Assembly (NCBI RefSeq): GCF_051521505.1
Contig: NZ_CP150356.1
Coordinates: 1,364,001-1,428,000 of the forward strand
Direction: 5' to 3'
DNA: 64,000 bases
From: Sorangium sp025924095
GTDB lineage: Bacteria; Myxococcota_A; Polyangia; Polyangiales; Polyangiaceae
Part shown: in pieces, positions 1-8,966 of the stretch
Layout: each line of letters opens with the position of its first letter
How positions within the stretch are numbered: position 1 is the first letter of the stretch
The notes under the pieces: generated by a model
Seen by the model: the letters and a program-made list of their open reading frames with translations, nothing else
What the model was told of the DNA's origin: nothing
Databases searched by the model: none
Translations under genes and position numbers: made by a program

Positions 1-284
1 GCGCGCTCTACACGCTGAACCCGGCGCGCGGCGAGTCGATCGCCGTCGAGCTGCTCCAGCGGCATGGCCTGCTCGCCGACGACGCCGCGGAGCAGACCCG
101 CTGCCTCTCGGCGGAGCTGCTCGGCCGCGAGGCGAGCTCGCAGGAGGCGCTCGACGCCGCGCTCGCGGCCTCGAAGCGGCGGCCCTGGAACAGCCAGGCG
201 CTGCGCGACGCCGCGAGCGCCGCCGCCGAGGCGATCGCCGCGCGCCTCGGCAAGCGGATCTCGACGGCCGGAGATCTCCCGTGA
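1..284 (+). CDS. C-terminal fragment of an unrecognised protein
   Basis: The reading frame is open from the window edge to a TGA at 282-284 and encodes about 93 residues. It is Ala/Leu/Arg-rich and probably helical, starting near ALYTLNPARGES and ending ISTAGDLP. No known family motif is visible in this piece. The stop codon overlaps the GTG start of the next gene (GTGA), so the two are probably translated from one mRNA. The true start lies outside the window. The coding call rests on the open frame, the codon bias (third positions mostly G/C) and the overlap. Confidence 0.6.
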   Translation, partial: ALYTLNPARGESIAVELLQRHGLLADDAAEQTRCLSAELLGREASSQEALDAALAASKRRPWNSQALRDAASAAAEAIAARLGKRISTAGDLP

Positions 285-3200
285 CCGCTCCCCAGGTCGA
301 CGTCATCAGCCAGAACGTGTCCGAGAACATCCGGCGCGAGCAGGCGCGCGATCTCGCCGCCAGCGTCGTGCAGGCCCTCTTCCGGCTGGTGAAGCTCTCG
401 ACGCTGCACGCCATCGACAACCAGGCGATGGTGCGGCAGGTCGAGGAGACGGTCTCGCTGATCCAGGACTTCGGCCAGCGCTCCGGCCACAACGTCTCCA
501 TCCTGTTCACCCGCGGCGCGGTCTTCGTCTCCGGGCAGCTCCTCAAGGCGAACCGCGCCGTCTACGAGGGCGCGCTCGAGCTCGGCGACGTCCTGAGCCG
601 CTGCGGCTACTCCGAGATCGGGGTCGCGAAGGACGTCCGCGCGAGCGATCTCTACGCGCTCGCCTCCGCGCTCGCCGAGGCCCTCCGGAGCGCCAAGCCG
701 GCGCTCGCGGACCGCCCGGCGCCGCGCGTCCGCCTGCGCGCCGTGGACGAGGCGGTCCTCCGCCGCGAGGTGGCGGCCGATCGCGAGGGCGACGAGACCT
801 CGGCGATCGTGCGGACCTACGCGACGGCGATCGTGATCCTCCGCCGGTTCTACGACGACCTCCGGCACGGCCGCTACACCCTGCGGCAGGGCGTCAAACG
901 CATCACGCAGCGCCTCGTCGACCTCTCCGCGAACGAGACGCCGGCCTTCCTGGGCGTCACCGCGCTCCGCAACCAGAACCACGACGACGCCGGGCGCGCG
1001 GTGAACACCGCGATCCTGAGCCTCGCGATGGCCCGGCAGATCACGGGCGACGTCGTCCTCCTGCAGCGGCTCTCGATGGCGGCGCTGCTCTTCGACATCG
1101 CGCGGCCGCGGCTCACCGGCGCCGCGGGGAGCGGCGCGGGCGGGCTCGTCCCGCAGCTGAGCGAGCAGCAGGAGGCGGACGTCCCCGCGGGGACGGCGGT
1201 CGTGCTGACCGCGCTCGGCCTCGTCAACGAGCCCAGCGTCATGCGCACCGTGGTGGCCTACGAGGCGCACTGGGTGCGCCGCCAGGCGGCGCTCGGCCCG
1301 GTGTACCGCGGCCTCCGCCAGCCGACGCTGCAGGCGCGCATCCTCGCGACCGCCCGCGCCTTCAACGATCTCCTGACGCCCGCGCCGGGCGAGACGCCGC
1401 TCTCCGCCGACGAGGCGATCGCCAAGCTCGAGCAGGAGGCGACCGATCCGGCGGACCGCACGGTGCTGCGGCTGCTCGTCGGCGCGCTCGGGATCTTTCC
1501 GACCGGCACGCTCGTGGAGCTCTCGACCGGCGAGGTCGCGCTGGTGGTGCAGACGCCGGCGCACCCGGCCCGCTACTCGCAGCCGCGCGTCCGCCTGGTC
1601 CTCGACGCGTCGGGCGGTCCTATCGCCGCGCGCGCGCTCGAGGTCGATCTCGCCGAGCGGCCTCGCCAGGGCGAGCCGACGCGGCACATCCGCCGGATCG
1701 TCGCGACCAGCGACGACCCCGCCGCCGCGTCGATGCGCGCCCACGCGGCCGTCCAGGAGGCGTCGCTCCGGTCGCCGGCGATCGCGGCGGAGCCGCCCAT
1801 CCGCTCCGCGCCGGCGTCGCCGCTCGCCAGCCTGCGCATGCCGCCGCCGCAGCAGATCACGCGGCCCTCGTCGCCCACGCTGCCGGTGACCAGCTCGCCG
1901 GGGAGCCGGAGGACGCAGCCGCGGTCCAGCGACGCCGGCCGCGGCCCCGCCTCGCCGGCCGAGGCTGCGCCGGCGGCGCCGGCCGGCGACGGCGGCGAAG
2001 AGGCCAGGATGCTCGCGGACCTGCCGCCGGCGCCGTCCGGCAAGCGCTCGCCGACGTTGCGGCCCGGGCGCACCACGGCGCGCTGGCCGGATCCACCGCA
2101 GCAGCAGGAGCCCGCCGCGGCGGCGGACCGGTACTCGCCCCCGCCGGGCGCTCACGGAGAGGAGTCGTGGTCGGTGCAGACAGACAGCGATCCAGACGAG
2201 GTTCCCGAGGAGAGCGCGCGGCCGCTCGCGCTGCGCCCCCGCGGCTGGGGAGAGCCGTCACCGCGGCGCGAGCGCACCCCGGTGTCGGACCTGCCTCCCT
2301 CGGCCATGGCCGGCCCCATCGCGGTGCTGTCGCTGCCGGGCGAGACGCCGACCGCGGAGGGCGCGCTCGCGCGCACGCCGCTCGTCCACCTGCTCGTGTA
2401 CATGCTCGACCGGCGCCTCACCGGCACCACGTGCTTCATCGACCCGGGGGGCGTCCGCCACGGCATCTTCTTCAGCGACGGCGTGCCGGCCAAGATCTGG
2501 ACCGGGACGATCATCGCCCCGCTCGACCGGGTGATCCTCGATCTCGGCCTCCTCGACGAGGCGACGCTCCGGGAGACGCTCCGGGACATCACGAAGCGGC
2601 GGGTGCTGCACGGCCGGCTGCTCGTCTCCCGGGGCCTGCTCGACCGGGAGACGGTCTACGCCGTGCTGCGCGAGCAGCTCGTGCGCAAGCTCGTCGCGCT
2701 CTACGATCTCCCGCCCGAGACGCGGTACGCCTACTACGACGGCCAGAACCTGCTGTCGTCCTACGGCGGTCCGGAGCTCATCGGATGCGAGCCGCTCGCG
2801 GTGATCGCGGCGGGCGTCCGGCTCCACGCCGACGATCCGCTGATCGACGCGACCCTCGACCGGATCCAGAGCCGGCAGCTCGGCCTGCACGTCGAGGCCG
2901 AGATGAAGCGGTTCCAGCTCCACCGCGACGAGGCGGCCGTCGTCGACCTGCTGCGGACGCGGCGCATGACGCTCGCCGAGCTCCTCGGGGCCGGCGTCGC
3001 GCAGGAGCGCGTCGTGCGGCTGACGATCTACGCGCTCGCGATCACGCGGCACCTCGATCTCGGCGCGCCGGGCCGTCGCCCTGTGGGGCTCGGCGGGTCC
3101 GGTGGATCTGGCCGGGAGCGGGCCGCCGGCGCCGTCCCGGCCGACGCGGGCCAGGCCCCCCAGCGCGAGCCGGCCGGCGCGGCGGCGCGGTCGCCGCGCC

Positions 3201-4483
3201 CCACCTCGGGCTCGACGATGCCCGGGCCGCGCCCGGCGCGCGGCGAGGCCGACGGCCGCGCCTCGCCGCGGCAGACCGAGGCCCCCCCGGCGCCGTCCAG
3301 CAGGCGGCCGGGAGCGCCGTTCGCCGAGCCGCTCGTCCCGCGCCGCTCGACCGTGCCGCCCCCGTCCGGGGCGCTGGACGGCCGCGGCGCGCCGATCCCG
3401 CGTCCCGCGGCGCCGTTCGATCCGCGCGCGTCCGGCGGCGATCCGGGCGGCGCGCCCCGCGGCGCGGATCCGAAGGGGCCGAAGCAGCCCCCCGTGCCGT
3501 CCTTTGCCGGCGCCCGCGCGCAGCCGCCGCAGCCGCAGGCGCCCACCGTCAAGATGGCGGCCGTCGGCCAGGAGGGCAGGGCCGCGCGGGGGGCGGGGCG
3601 CGCCGGGTCGACGTCGCCTCCGCCGGCGCGCGCCCCGGAGCCCGCGCGGCCGCAGGGGCCCGCGGCGCCCCCGCCCGATCTCCCGCCGCTGCCGCGCGCC
3701 GCGCCGAGCCCCGAGCTCGCCGCGCGCCGCGCCGAGATCGAGGCGCGCGCCGCCGCGATCGACGGCGAGAGCTTCTTCCAGATGCTCGGCGTCGCGGAGG
3801 ACACCCCTCCTGAGCGCGTGCAGGGCGTCTACTTTGCGCTCGCCAAGCAGTGGCACCCCGACCGGACGCCGGCGGAGCTCCAGGACGTCAAGCCGCTCGT
3901 CGCGCGCGTGTTCGCCCGCATCAGCGAGGCCTACCAGACGCTGAGCGATCCGAAGCGGCGCGCCGAGTACATGCAGGCGCCGAAGGAGGCCGCGGTCCCC
4001 GCGGAGGACGACGAGAAGATCGCCCGCGTCGTCGACGCCGCGCTCGATTTCCAGAAGGCCGAGATCCTGCTCAAGAAGAACGACCTCGTGGGCGCCGAGA
4101 TCCGCGCGCGGCGCGCGCTGAACGCCGACCCGGAGCAGCCCGAGTACATGACGTTGCTCGTCTGGATCCAGGCGCAGCGGCGCGGCGAGCCGCCCGCGTT
4201 CGCGGAGGGGGCCACGAGCGCGCACTACGACGACCTGATCGAGACGCTGGACGTCGTCCTGGGGAAGGAGCCCCGCTACGAGCGGGCGCTCTTCTACCGC
4301 GGCATGCTCCTCAAGCGCACGGGGCGGGTCGACCGGGCGAGCCGCGATTTCCGCCTGGCGGCCGAGATCAACCCGAAGAACCTCGACGCCATCCGCGAGG
4401 TGCGCGTGCAGGAGATGCGCAGCCGCGCGAGCACCGACCCGACGCCCGCGGGCGGCCTCCTCGGCAAGTTCTGGAAGCGCTGA
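281..4483 (+). CDS. HD-GYP-like / PATAN (DUF4388) / J-domain / TPR fusion protein
   Basis: This 1400-residue cytoplasmic multidomain protein has no signal peptide or membrane helix. Residues about 1-400 resemble an HD-GYP region, but the metal-binding pattern is degenerate: NHDD near residue 230, and LLFDIA near 268 where LLHDIG is expected. Residues about 676-826 look like a PATAN/DUF4388 domain (FFSDGVPAKIW, then helices with LLVSRGLL). Two Pro/Ala-rich linkers (about 480-660 and 950-1150) separate the domains. Residues about 1162-1228 form a J-domain with HPD in QWHPDR, followed by TPR-like helices. PATAN domains are typical of bacterial signalling proteins, and J-domains recruit Hsp70. 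A signalling or scaffold role is inferred. The GTG start overlaps the upstream stop. Confidence 0.8.
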   Translation: MTAPQVDVISQNVSENIRREQARDLAASVVQALFRLVKLSTLHAIDNQAMVRQVEETVSLIQDFGQRSGHNVSILFTRGAVFVSGQLLKANRAVYEGALELGDVLSRCGYSEIGVAKDVRASDLYALASALAEALRSAKPALADRPAPRVRLRAVDEAVLRREVAADREGDETSAIVRTYATAIVILRRFYDDLRHGRYTLRQGVKRITQRLVDLSANETPAFLGVTALRNQNHDDAGRAVNTAILSLAMARQITGDVVLLQRLSMAALLFDIARPRLTGAAGSGAGGLVPQLSEQQEADVPAGTAVVLTALGLVNEPSVMRTVVAYEAHWVRRQAALGPVYRGLRQPTLQARILATARAFNDLLTPAPGETPLSADEAIAKLEQEATDPADRTVLRLLVGALGIFPTGTLVELSTGEVALVVQTPAHPARYSQPRVRLVLDASGGPIAARALEVDLAERPRQGEPTRHIRRIVATSDDPAAASMRAHAAVQEASLRSPAIAAEPPIRSAPASPLASLRMPPPQQITRPSSPTLPVTSSPGSRRTQPRSSDAGRGPASPAEAAPAAPAGDGGEEARMLADLPPAPSGKRSPTLRPGRTTARWPDPPQQQEPAAAADRYSPPPGAHGEESWSVQTDSDPDEVPEESARPLALRPRGWGEPSPRRERTPVSDLPPSAMAGPIAVLSLPGETPTAEGALARTPLVHLLVYMLDRRLTGTTCFIDPGGVRHGIFFSDGVPAKIWTGTIIAPLDRVILDLGLLDEATLRETLRDITKRRVLHGRLLVSRGLLDRETVYAVLREQLVRKLVALYDLPPETRYAYYDGQNLLSSYGGPELIGCEPLAVIAAGVRLHADDPLIDATLDRIQSRQLGLHVEAEMKRFQLHRDEAAVVDLLRTRRMTLAELLGAGVAQERVVRLTIYALAITRHLDLGAPGRRPVGLGGSGGSGRERAAGAVPADAGQAPQREPAGAAARSPRPTSGSTMPGPRPARGEADGRASPRQTEAPPAPSSRRPGAPFAEPLVPRRSTVPPPSGALDGRGAPIPRPAAPFDPRASGGDPGGAPRGADPKGPKQPPVPSFAGARAQPPQPQAPTVKMAAVGQEGRAARGAGRAGSTSPPPARAPEPARPQGPAAPPPDLPPLPRAAPSPELAARRAEIEARAAAIDGESFFQMLGVAEDTPPERVQGVYFALAKQWHPDRTPAELQDVKPLVARVFARISEAYQTLSDPKRRAEYMQAPKEAAVPAEDDEKIARVVDAALDFQKAEILLKKNDLVGAEIRARRALNADPEQPEYMTLLVWIQAQRRGEPPAFAEGATSAHYDDLIETLDVVLGKEPRYERALFYRGMLLKRTGRVDRASRDFRLAAEINPKNLDAIREVRVQEMRSRASTDPTPAGGLLGKFWKR

Positions 4484-4496
4484 CGCGCGTCAGCGC
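4477..4496. terminator. Perfect 20-bp palindrome containing both convergent stop codons
   Basis: GCGCTGACGC is followed immediately by its reverse complement GCGTCAGCGC. The TGA of the upstream fusion gene (4481-4483) and the TGA of the S41 protease gene on the other strand (4490-4492) are mirror images inside it. It could act as a bidirectional hairpin between convergent genes. No T-run follows, so an intrinsic-terminator function is inferred only. Confidence 0.45.
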
Positions 4497-6373
4497 GCCG
4501 CCGCCCGGACCGCGCCGAGCGACCGCAGCGCGCGGCAGACCGTCTCGTCGCGGCAGGGCCCCACCCGCCCCGCGTGCGCCGACCACGGCACCTCGCGCAC
4601 GCGGTGCAGATCGCGCACGTCGGGGCCGCGCCACGGGCCGAGCGCCCGGTCCACGCGCGCCTCCCGCTCGTTCGTCGCCGGCAGCGAGAGCTGCACCTGC
4701 GGCACGATGCCGACCTTCTGCACCGGCGCGCCGTCGGGGAGCGCGTAGAGCAGCGTGGTGAGGCGCAGGACGCCGACGTGGGCGTCGTCGTCGAGGTACT
4801 CCTGGGCGCACCCCTTGCCGTAGGTGCGATCGCCGATGACCACGCCGCGCCGGTAGCTGCCGATCGCGCCGGCGATCATCTCCGCCGCGCTCGCGGAGTC
4901 GCCGTCGACGAGCACCGCGAGCGGCCCGCTCCACCCGCGCCCCTCGGGCACGTCGGGCGAGCGCTCCACCTCGACGCCGCCGTCGCGGCGCCGCATCGGG
5001 AACAGCGGCACGCCCGGCAGGAACAGCCCGAGCGCGGCGATCGCCCCGTCGGTCGAGCCGCCGCCGTTCGCGCGCACGTCGAGCATCACGCCCCGCGTGT
5101 CGCTCTGCGCGCGCGCGAGGAGGAGCGCCGCCGCCACCCGATCGCCGAGGTCGTCGGGGACGTCGGGGATGGTGATCACCGCGACCTTGCCGTCGCCGAA
5201 CCGCACGAGATCGAGCGGCAGCGAGGCCGGCGCGGGCTCCGCCGGCTGCGGTCCGATCGGGTGCGGCGCCACGGCCAGCTCGAGGGGCGCCGCGGCGCCG
5301 CGCCGGAGCAGCGCCACGCGCGCGGTCGTCCCGGGGCGCACGTCGGCCAGCACGGCGAGCTGCTCGGCTTGCTCGACGCTCATGCCGGAGATCGGCAGAT
5401 CCTGGATCCGGATCACCACGTCGCCGTCCGCGAGCGGCGCGAGCGCGCCGCGGTCGATGCGCACCCCGATCGCGGTGCGCGTCATCTCCTGCCAGAGCCG
5501 GGCCGGCGGGCGCGCCTCGAGGTCGAGGTCGTAGATGGAGACCTCCTCCTCGAGCGGCGCCCAGGCGCCGTGGGCGTCCAGCTGGGGCACGTAGGCGCGC
5601 ACCGCGGCCGCGATCACCGTGCGCGCCCAGCCGTCCTCGCTCAGCGAGGGCGCCGCGCGCTCGCGCACGGCGTCGGCGTAGCGGGCGAGCGGCTCTCCGA
5701 AGCGCGCGCGCAGCCCGCCGACCTCCCGACCGAGCTCGCGCGCGAGATCCCGGGCGCTCCGCGTCACCTCGCCGTCCTCGAACGGCGCCGCGGAGATCAG
5801 CTCCCACGCCTGGGCCGAGGTCGCGGGCGGGCTGGCCAGCCCGCGCCGGTAGCCCTCGTCGAAGAGCCCATCGAGCTCGCGCGACCACCGGGAGAGCTCC
5901 TCGCCCACGCGCAGCGCCGCCGAGCACGGCCCGCTGCCCACGGGCGCCTGCAGCTCGGCGAGGAGCGCGGCAGCTTCCCGCCCCAGCGAGGCCCCCACGG
6001 GCGCGTCGGGCGCGACCGACCAGAGCCCGTGCGGATCGAGCCAGTCGGAGGTCGCCTCGGCAAACTTTGCGGGATCGACGCGGAGCGGCGGAGCGGCCAG
6101 CGTGGTGCGGGCCTGGGCGACGATGGCGCGCGCCTGCTCGCAGCCGAGCGAGGTCGGCGCCCCGGTCGGCACCGCGATGCCGCGGTCGAGGGCGTTCGGA
6201 TCGCAGCCGGCGCCGTCGATCTCCTCGTCGTCGGGCGCGATGGCGTGGAGCAGGGGCCGAGCCAGCCCGCGCCGCGCCTTCGCGAGGGGCGTCTCCGCCT
6301 CGCGCGAGAGCAAGGCGAGCGCCGCAAGGCTTGCGGCGATGCACGCGACGGAGCTCGCGACGCGTGTCCTCAC
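4490..6373 (-). CDS. S41-family C-terminal processing peptidase (CtpA/tail-specific type)
   Basis: This 627-residue exported serine protease has an N-terminal hydrophobic segment (residues about 8-22, ending AALALLSREA) that is a signal peptide or anchor. A PDZ-like region follows, with DGDVVIRIQD and ISGMSVEQA at about residues 300-350. The S41 core is at about 390-590: DVRANGGGSTDGA, then LVDGDSASAAEMIAGA with the nucleophilic Ser, then DRTYGKGCAQ with the general-base Lys. That Ser/Lys dyad is the hallmark of CtpA/Prc enzymes, which trim or degrade envelope proteins from the C-terminus. The roughly 300-residue N-terminal extension is longer than in typical Ctp proteins. The gene is convergent with the preceding fusion gene, and its upstream region faces the sigma-factor gene. 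Confidence 0.88.
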   Translation of the reverse strand: MRTRVASSVACIAASLAALALLSREAETPLAKARRGLARPLLHAIAPDDEEIDGAGCDPNALDRGIAVPTGAPTSLGCEQARAIVAQARTTLAAPPLRVDPAKFAEATSDWLDPHGLWSVAPDAPVGASLGREAAALLAELQAPVGSGPCSAALRVGEELSRWSRELDGLFDEGYRRGLASPPATSAQAWELISAAPFEDGEVTRSARDLARELGREVGGLRARFGEPLARYADAVRERAAPSLSEDGWARTVIAAAVRAYVPQLDAHGAWAPLEEEVSIYDLDLEARPPARLWQEMTRTAIGVRIDRGALAPLADGDVVIRIQDLPISGMSVEQAEQLAVLADVRPGTTARVALLRRGAAAPLELAVAPHPIGPQPAEPAPASLPLDLVRFGDGKVAVITIPDVPDDLGDRVAAALLLARAQSDTRGVMLDVRANGGGSTDGAIAALGLFLPGVPLFPMRRRDGGVEVERSPDVPEGRGWSGPLAVLVDGDSASAAEMIAGAIGSYRRGVVIGDRTYGKGCAQEYLDDDAHVGVLRLTTLLYALPDGAPVQKVGIVPQVQLSLPATNEREARVDRALGPWRGPDVRDLHRVREVPWSAHAGRVGPCRDETVCRALRSLGAVRAAAR

Positions 6374-6596
6374 GGCTCTCCGAATATCATGGCGCGGGCG
6401 GCGGGGGCAGAGGCGACCGCGGCGATCGGGGCGCGCGCTCGCGGAGCGCGGCGGGCGCTGTCCACGCCCGAAACCTGGAAGCCACGCCCCGTTCTCATTC
6501 GCCGCTCGCGCGCCGTGGATCTGGGCTCAGCGCCGCGCATTCGTGCTCCTCCGCTTTCCCGCAAAGCTTTCGCGTCCCTCGGGAGATCCGAACACG

Positions 6597-6614
6597 TTGC
6601 GCATTCCAGCGCAA
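6597..6614. promoter_or_regulatory. Inverted repeat in the 371-bp gap before the sigma-factor gene
   Basis: The stretch 6374-6744 separates the divergently transcribed S41 protease and sigma-factor genes and has no credible gene. Around 6540-6650 it becomes AT-richer than its surroundings, as promoters do in this genome. TTGCGC, a six-base spacer ATTCCA and GCGCAA form a perfect inverted repeat, followed by an A-run and TTTTGTAGGGTTTATC. It could be an operator or a small hairpin. No clear -35/-10 pair could be assigned. Confidence 0.3.
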
Positions 6615-6744
6615 AAAAAGGCGATTTTGTAGGGTTTATCCCGGCATCGCGCCTGCATCTGGCCCGGTGCCGCCCACCGGCTTGCAGGGGTCTCCCAACC
6701 CAAGGCCTCCTTGATCGGCGCGCGCGGCGGAGAACGAAGAGACC

Positions 6745-7581
6745 ATGAGCATCACCTGGGATCGTGCGGCATTCTCGGCTTATCGTACGGAGCTCGCGAA
6801 CCACGCCACCCTGAGCCCAGAGGCCGAGCGGGAGCTCGCGTTCCGCTGGCGAGCCGGCGACCGGGATGCTGGCCGGCGCCTCATCGAGGCGTGCCTGCCC
6901 TTCGTCATGACGATCGCGCTCGAGTACCGCCGGTGGGGGCTCCCGATGGAGGACATCGTGCAGGAGGGGAACATCGGCCTCCTGAAGGCCGCGGAGCGCT
7001 TCGATCCGGACCGCGGCTGCCGCCTGGCGACCTACGCGGCCTACTGGATCCGGGCGGAGATCCGCGAGCACGTGGCGCGGGGGTACCGGATCGTGCGCCT
7101 CGGCTCGTCGAAGAGCGAGCGCCGCGCGCTGCGCATCTACCGCAAGACGCACGAGAAGGACCCGGCGGTGCTGGCGGAGCTGAGCGGCCTGTCGGAGGAG
7201 CGGGCGACCGAGCTGCTGCCGCTGCTCATGGCGCGCGACGTCAGCCTGGAGCGCTCTCCGAGCGACGACGGTGTGGCGCCGGTGGAGCGGCTCGCGTCGA
7301 GCTCGCACACGCCGGAGGAGGAGGCCTGCGCCGCCGACGAGCGCGAGCAGCTCTCGCGCGCGCTGCTCCAGGTCGTGAGCGAGCTGTCGCCCCGCGAGCG
7401 CCGCATCATGAGCCAGCGCTGGCTGACCGACAGCCCCGTGACGCTCGAGCAGCTCGGCGCCGACTTCGGCGTCAGCAAGGAGCGCGTGCGTCAGATCGAG
7501 GAGCGCGCGAAGAAGCGGATGCGCGCGCGCATCGAGGAGATCACCCGCGAGCCCGTTGCGCCGCTGGCGAAGAGCGCGTGA
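6745..7581 (+). CDS. RNA polymerase sigma factor, sigma-32 (RpoH)-like
   Basis: This 278-residue group-3 sigma factor lacks region 1.1. Region 2 covers about residues 50-125: PMEDIVQEGNIGLLKAAERF is the core-binding 2.2 motif and ATYAAYWIRAEI the -10-recognition and melting helix. Region 4.2 is an HTH with LEQLGADFGVSKERVRQIEERA near residues 235-260. The length and layout fit RpoH-like factors, but the RpoH box was not identified with certainty. Myxobacteria carry several such paralogues, so a heat-shock role is not established. It is monocistronic, convergent with the hydrolase gene downstream. A purine-rich GGAGAACGAAGAGA lies just upstream of the ATG. Confidence 0.88.
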   Translation: MSITWDRAAFSAYRTELANHATLSPEAERELAFRWRAGDRDAGRRLIEACLPFVMTIALEYRRWGLPMEDIVQEGNIGLLKAAERFDPDRGCRLATYAAYWIRAEIREHVARGYRIVRLGSSKSERRALRIYRKTHEKDPAVLAELSGLSEERATELLPLLMARDVSLERSPSDDGVAPVERLASSSHTPEEEACAADEREQLSRALLQVVSELSPRERRIMSQRWLTDSPVTLEQLGADFGVSKERVRQIEERAKKRMRARIEEITREPVAPLAKSA

Positions 7582-7644
7582 GGCGGCGCAGCGCTCCGCG
7601 GCCTGGACGGCGCGCGCTCGGGTAGGCGAGCCGTCGCCGACCGC

Positions 7645-7666
7645 GGCGCGCCGAGGGGGGCGCGCC
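7645..7666. terminator. GC-rich hairpin between convergent genes
   Basis: Two GGCGCGCC octamers (7645-7652 and 7659-7666) flank GAGGGG. The octamer is its own reverse complement, so the two copies can form an eight-pair stem. It lies between the convergent sigma-factor and MBL genes and has no T-run. Confidence 0.35.
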
Positions 7667-7683
7667 ACGAGCCCGGCGGGGCG

Positions 7684-8517
7684 CTAGATCTCGATGACCG
7701 TGCCTTCGCGGGCGGCGATGGTGTTCGGGAAGAGCTCGCGGGCGCGCATTTCTTTCTCGCGCACCATGGCGTCGGTCTGGTTGGGGTCGTGGTGGTGCAG
7801 GACGAGCTGCTTGGCGCCCGCCTCCTTCGCGAGCTGGCAGCCCGCGACGAACGTGGCGTGGCCCCAGCCCGTCTTCGGACCGCCGCCGACCTCGCCCGCG
7901 TACTCCTCGGGCGTGTACATGGCGTCGAAGATCAGCACGTCGGCGCCCATCGCGAGCTTCTTCAGCTTCGGATCGACGATGGCGTAGTGCTCGGAGTCGG
8001 TGATGTACACGACGACCTTCCCCTCGTGCTCGACGCGGTACGCGTACACGCCGTTCGGATGGTTGCCGCGCGCGTTGGTCACGCGCACGTCGTCGTTCGG
8101 GCCGATCGTGACGACCTCGCCCTCGTAGAGATCGCGGAAGGTCATCGCCGCGCCCATCTCCGTGAGGTGCACCGGGAAGCTCGGGTAGTCCATCTGCCCG
8201 GCGAGCGTCTCCTCGAGCGTCCGGGAGACGTTGAGGCCGCCGTACAGATGGATCTTGTTCCCGCGCACGAACGCGGGGGTGAAGAAGGGGAAGCCCTGGA
8301 TGTGATCCCAGTGCACGTGACTGAAGAACATCCAGGCTTCGAAGGGCATCTCCTTGACCAGGTCCTGGCCGAGGAGACGGAGCCCCGTCCCGCCATCGAG
8401 GATGACCAGCGTCTCGCCGGCACGAATCTCATAGCAGCTCGTGTTGCCGCCTACTTCGACCGTGCCTGCACCGGGCGTGGGGATGCTTCCGCGAACCCCC
8501 CACATCTTGATCCGCAT
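7684..8517 (-). CDS. MBL-fold metallo-hydrolase
   Basis: This 277-residue cytoplasmic metallo-beta-lactamase-fold enzyme has the binuclear metal motif HVHWDH (His67, His69, Asp71, His72), an upstream DGGTGL strand, later ligand candidates in GNHPNG and DSEH, and a C-terminal LHHHDP motif. The N-terminus MRIKMWGVRGSIPTPG is typical of the PhnP/RNase Z-like phosphodiesterase subgroup found beside signalling genes. The ATG at 8517 is preferred because AGCGAGGCAGG lies just upstream; the longer frame would begin with TTG at 8550. The substrate is not predictable; a cyclic or other phosphodiester is the family-based guess. Confidence 0.82.
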   Translation of the reverse strand: MRIKMWGVRGSIPTPGAGTVEVGGNTSCYEIRAGETLVILDGGTGLRLLGQDLVKEMPFEAWMFFSHVHWDHIQGFPFFTPAFVRGNKIHLYGGLNVSRTLEETLAGQMDYPSFPVHLTEMGAAMTFRDLYEGEVVTIGPNDDVRVTNARGNHPNGVYAYRVEHEGKVVVYITDSEHYAIVDPKLKKLAMGADVLIFDAMYTPEEYAGEVGGGPKTGWGHATFVAGCQLAKEAGAKQLVLHHHDPNQTDAMVREKEMRARELFPNTIAAREGTVIEI

Positions 8518-8966
8518 CCTGCCTCGCTCGCTGAACCCCGCCCGTTTCAAGGTAGAGCTATTAGATTCCGAGCGCGGGCAGCGTCAAGCTGCCTGGTGCA
8601 CCGGGAGCAAGGAAGGTCGCAGACGTGGTGACCTGGCCGGGGGAGCAGGGGCACGGCGCCAATGTAGTTGCGGGGTAGGTCGCAGGGCAGCGGCAGGCCC
8701 GCGGCAGCGGCGGAAGGGCCGCGAAGGCGGAGGCGGGGGGGCGCCGGAGGGGCGCGGGCTGCGGTGGCGCGGCAGCCCCCCTGGCAGGCGGCCACGGCTC
8801 GGCCCGGGGACGGCGGCGCGGGAGGGCGCGGCGGCGGGGCGGTGGAGGCGCGGCGGCGGGAGGTCGCGGCGGCGGCGGGGGCGGCGGCGACCTGGCGTCC
8901 GGCGGGAAGGACGCCACCGCGCAGCAGATGCGCGACGGCCACGGCCGATGGGCTATGGTCGGGCGC
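8518..8966. other. Gene-less GC-rich intergenic stretch
   Basis: About 450 bp lie between the divergent MBL and YdcF-like genes. From about 8680 to 8900 the + strand is G-rich low-complexity DNA (runs such as GGCGGGGGGGCG and repeated GCGGCGG). The open frames across it give only Pro/Arg/Gly-rich nonsense. The part nearest the MBL start (GAGCTATTAGATTCC, about 8555-8572 on +) is less GC-rich and is the likeliest promoter area. No RNA gene was recognised. Confidence 0.5.

Noticed and set aside
6374..6744. tRNA or riboswitch in the AT-richer gap before the sigma-factor gene
   Set aside because: No cloverleaf, T-loop GGTTCGA motif or known riboswitch core was found by eye.
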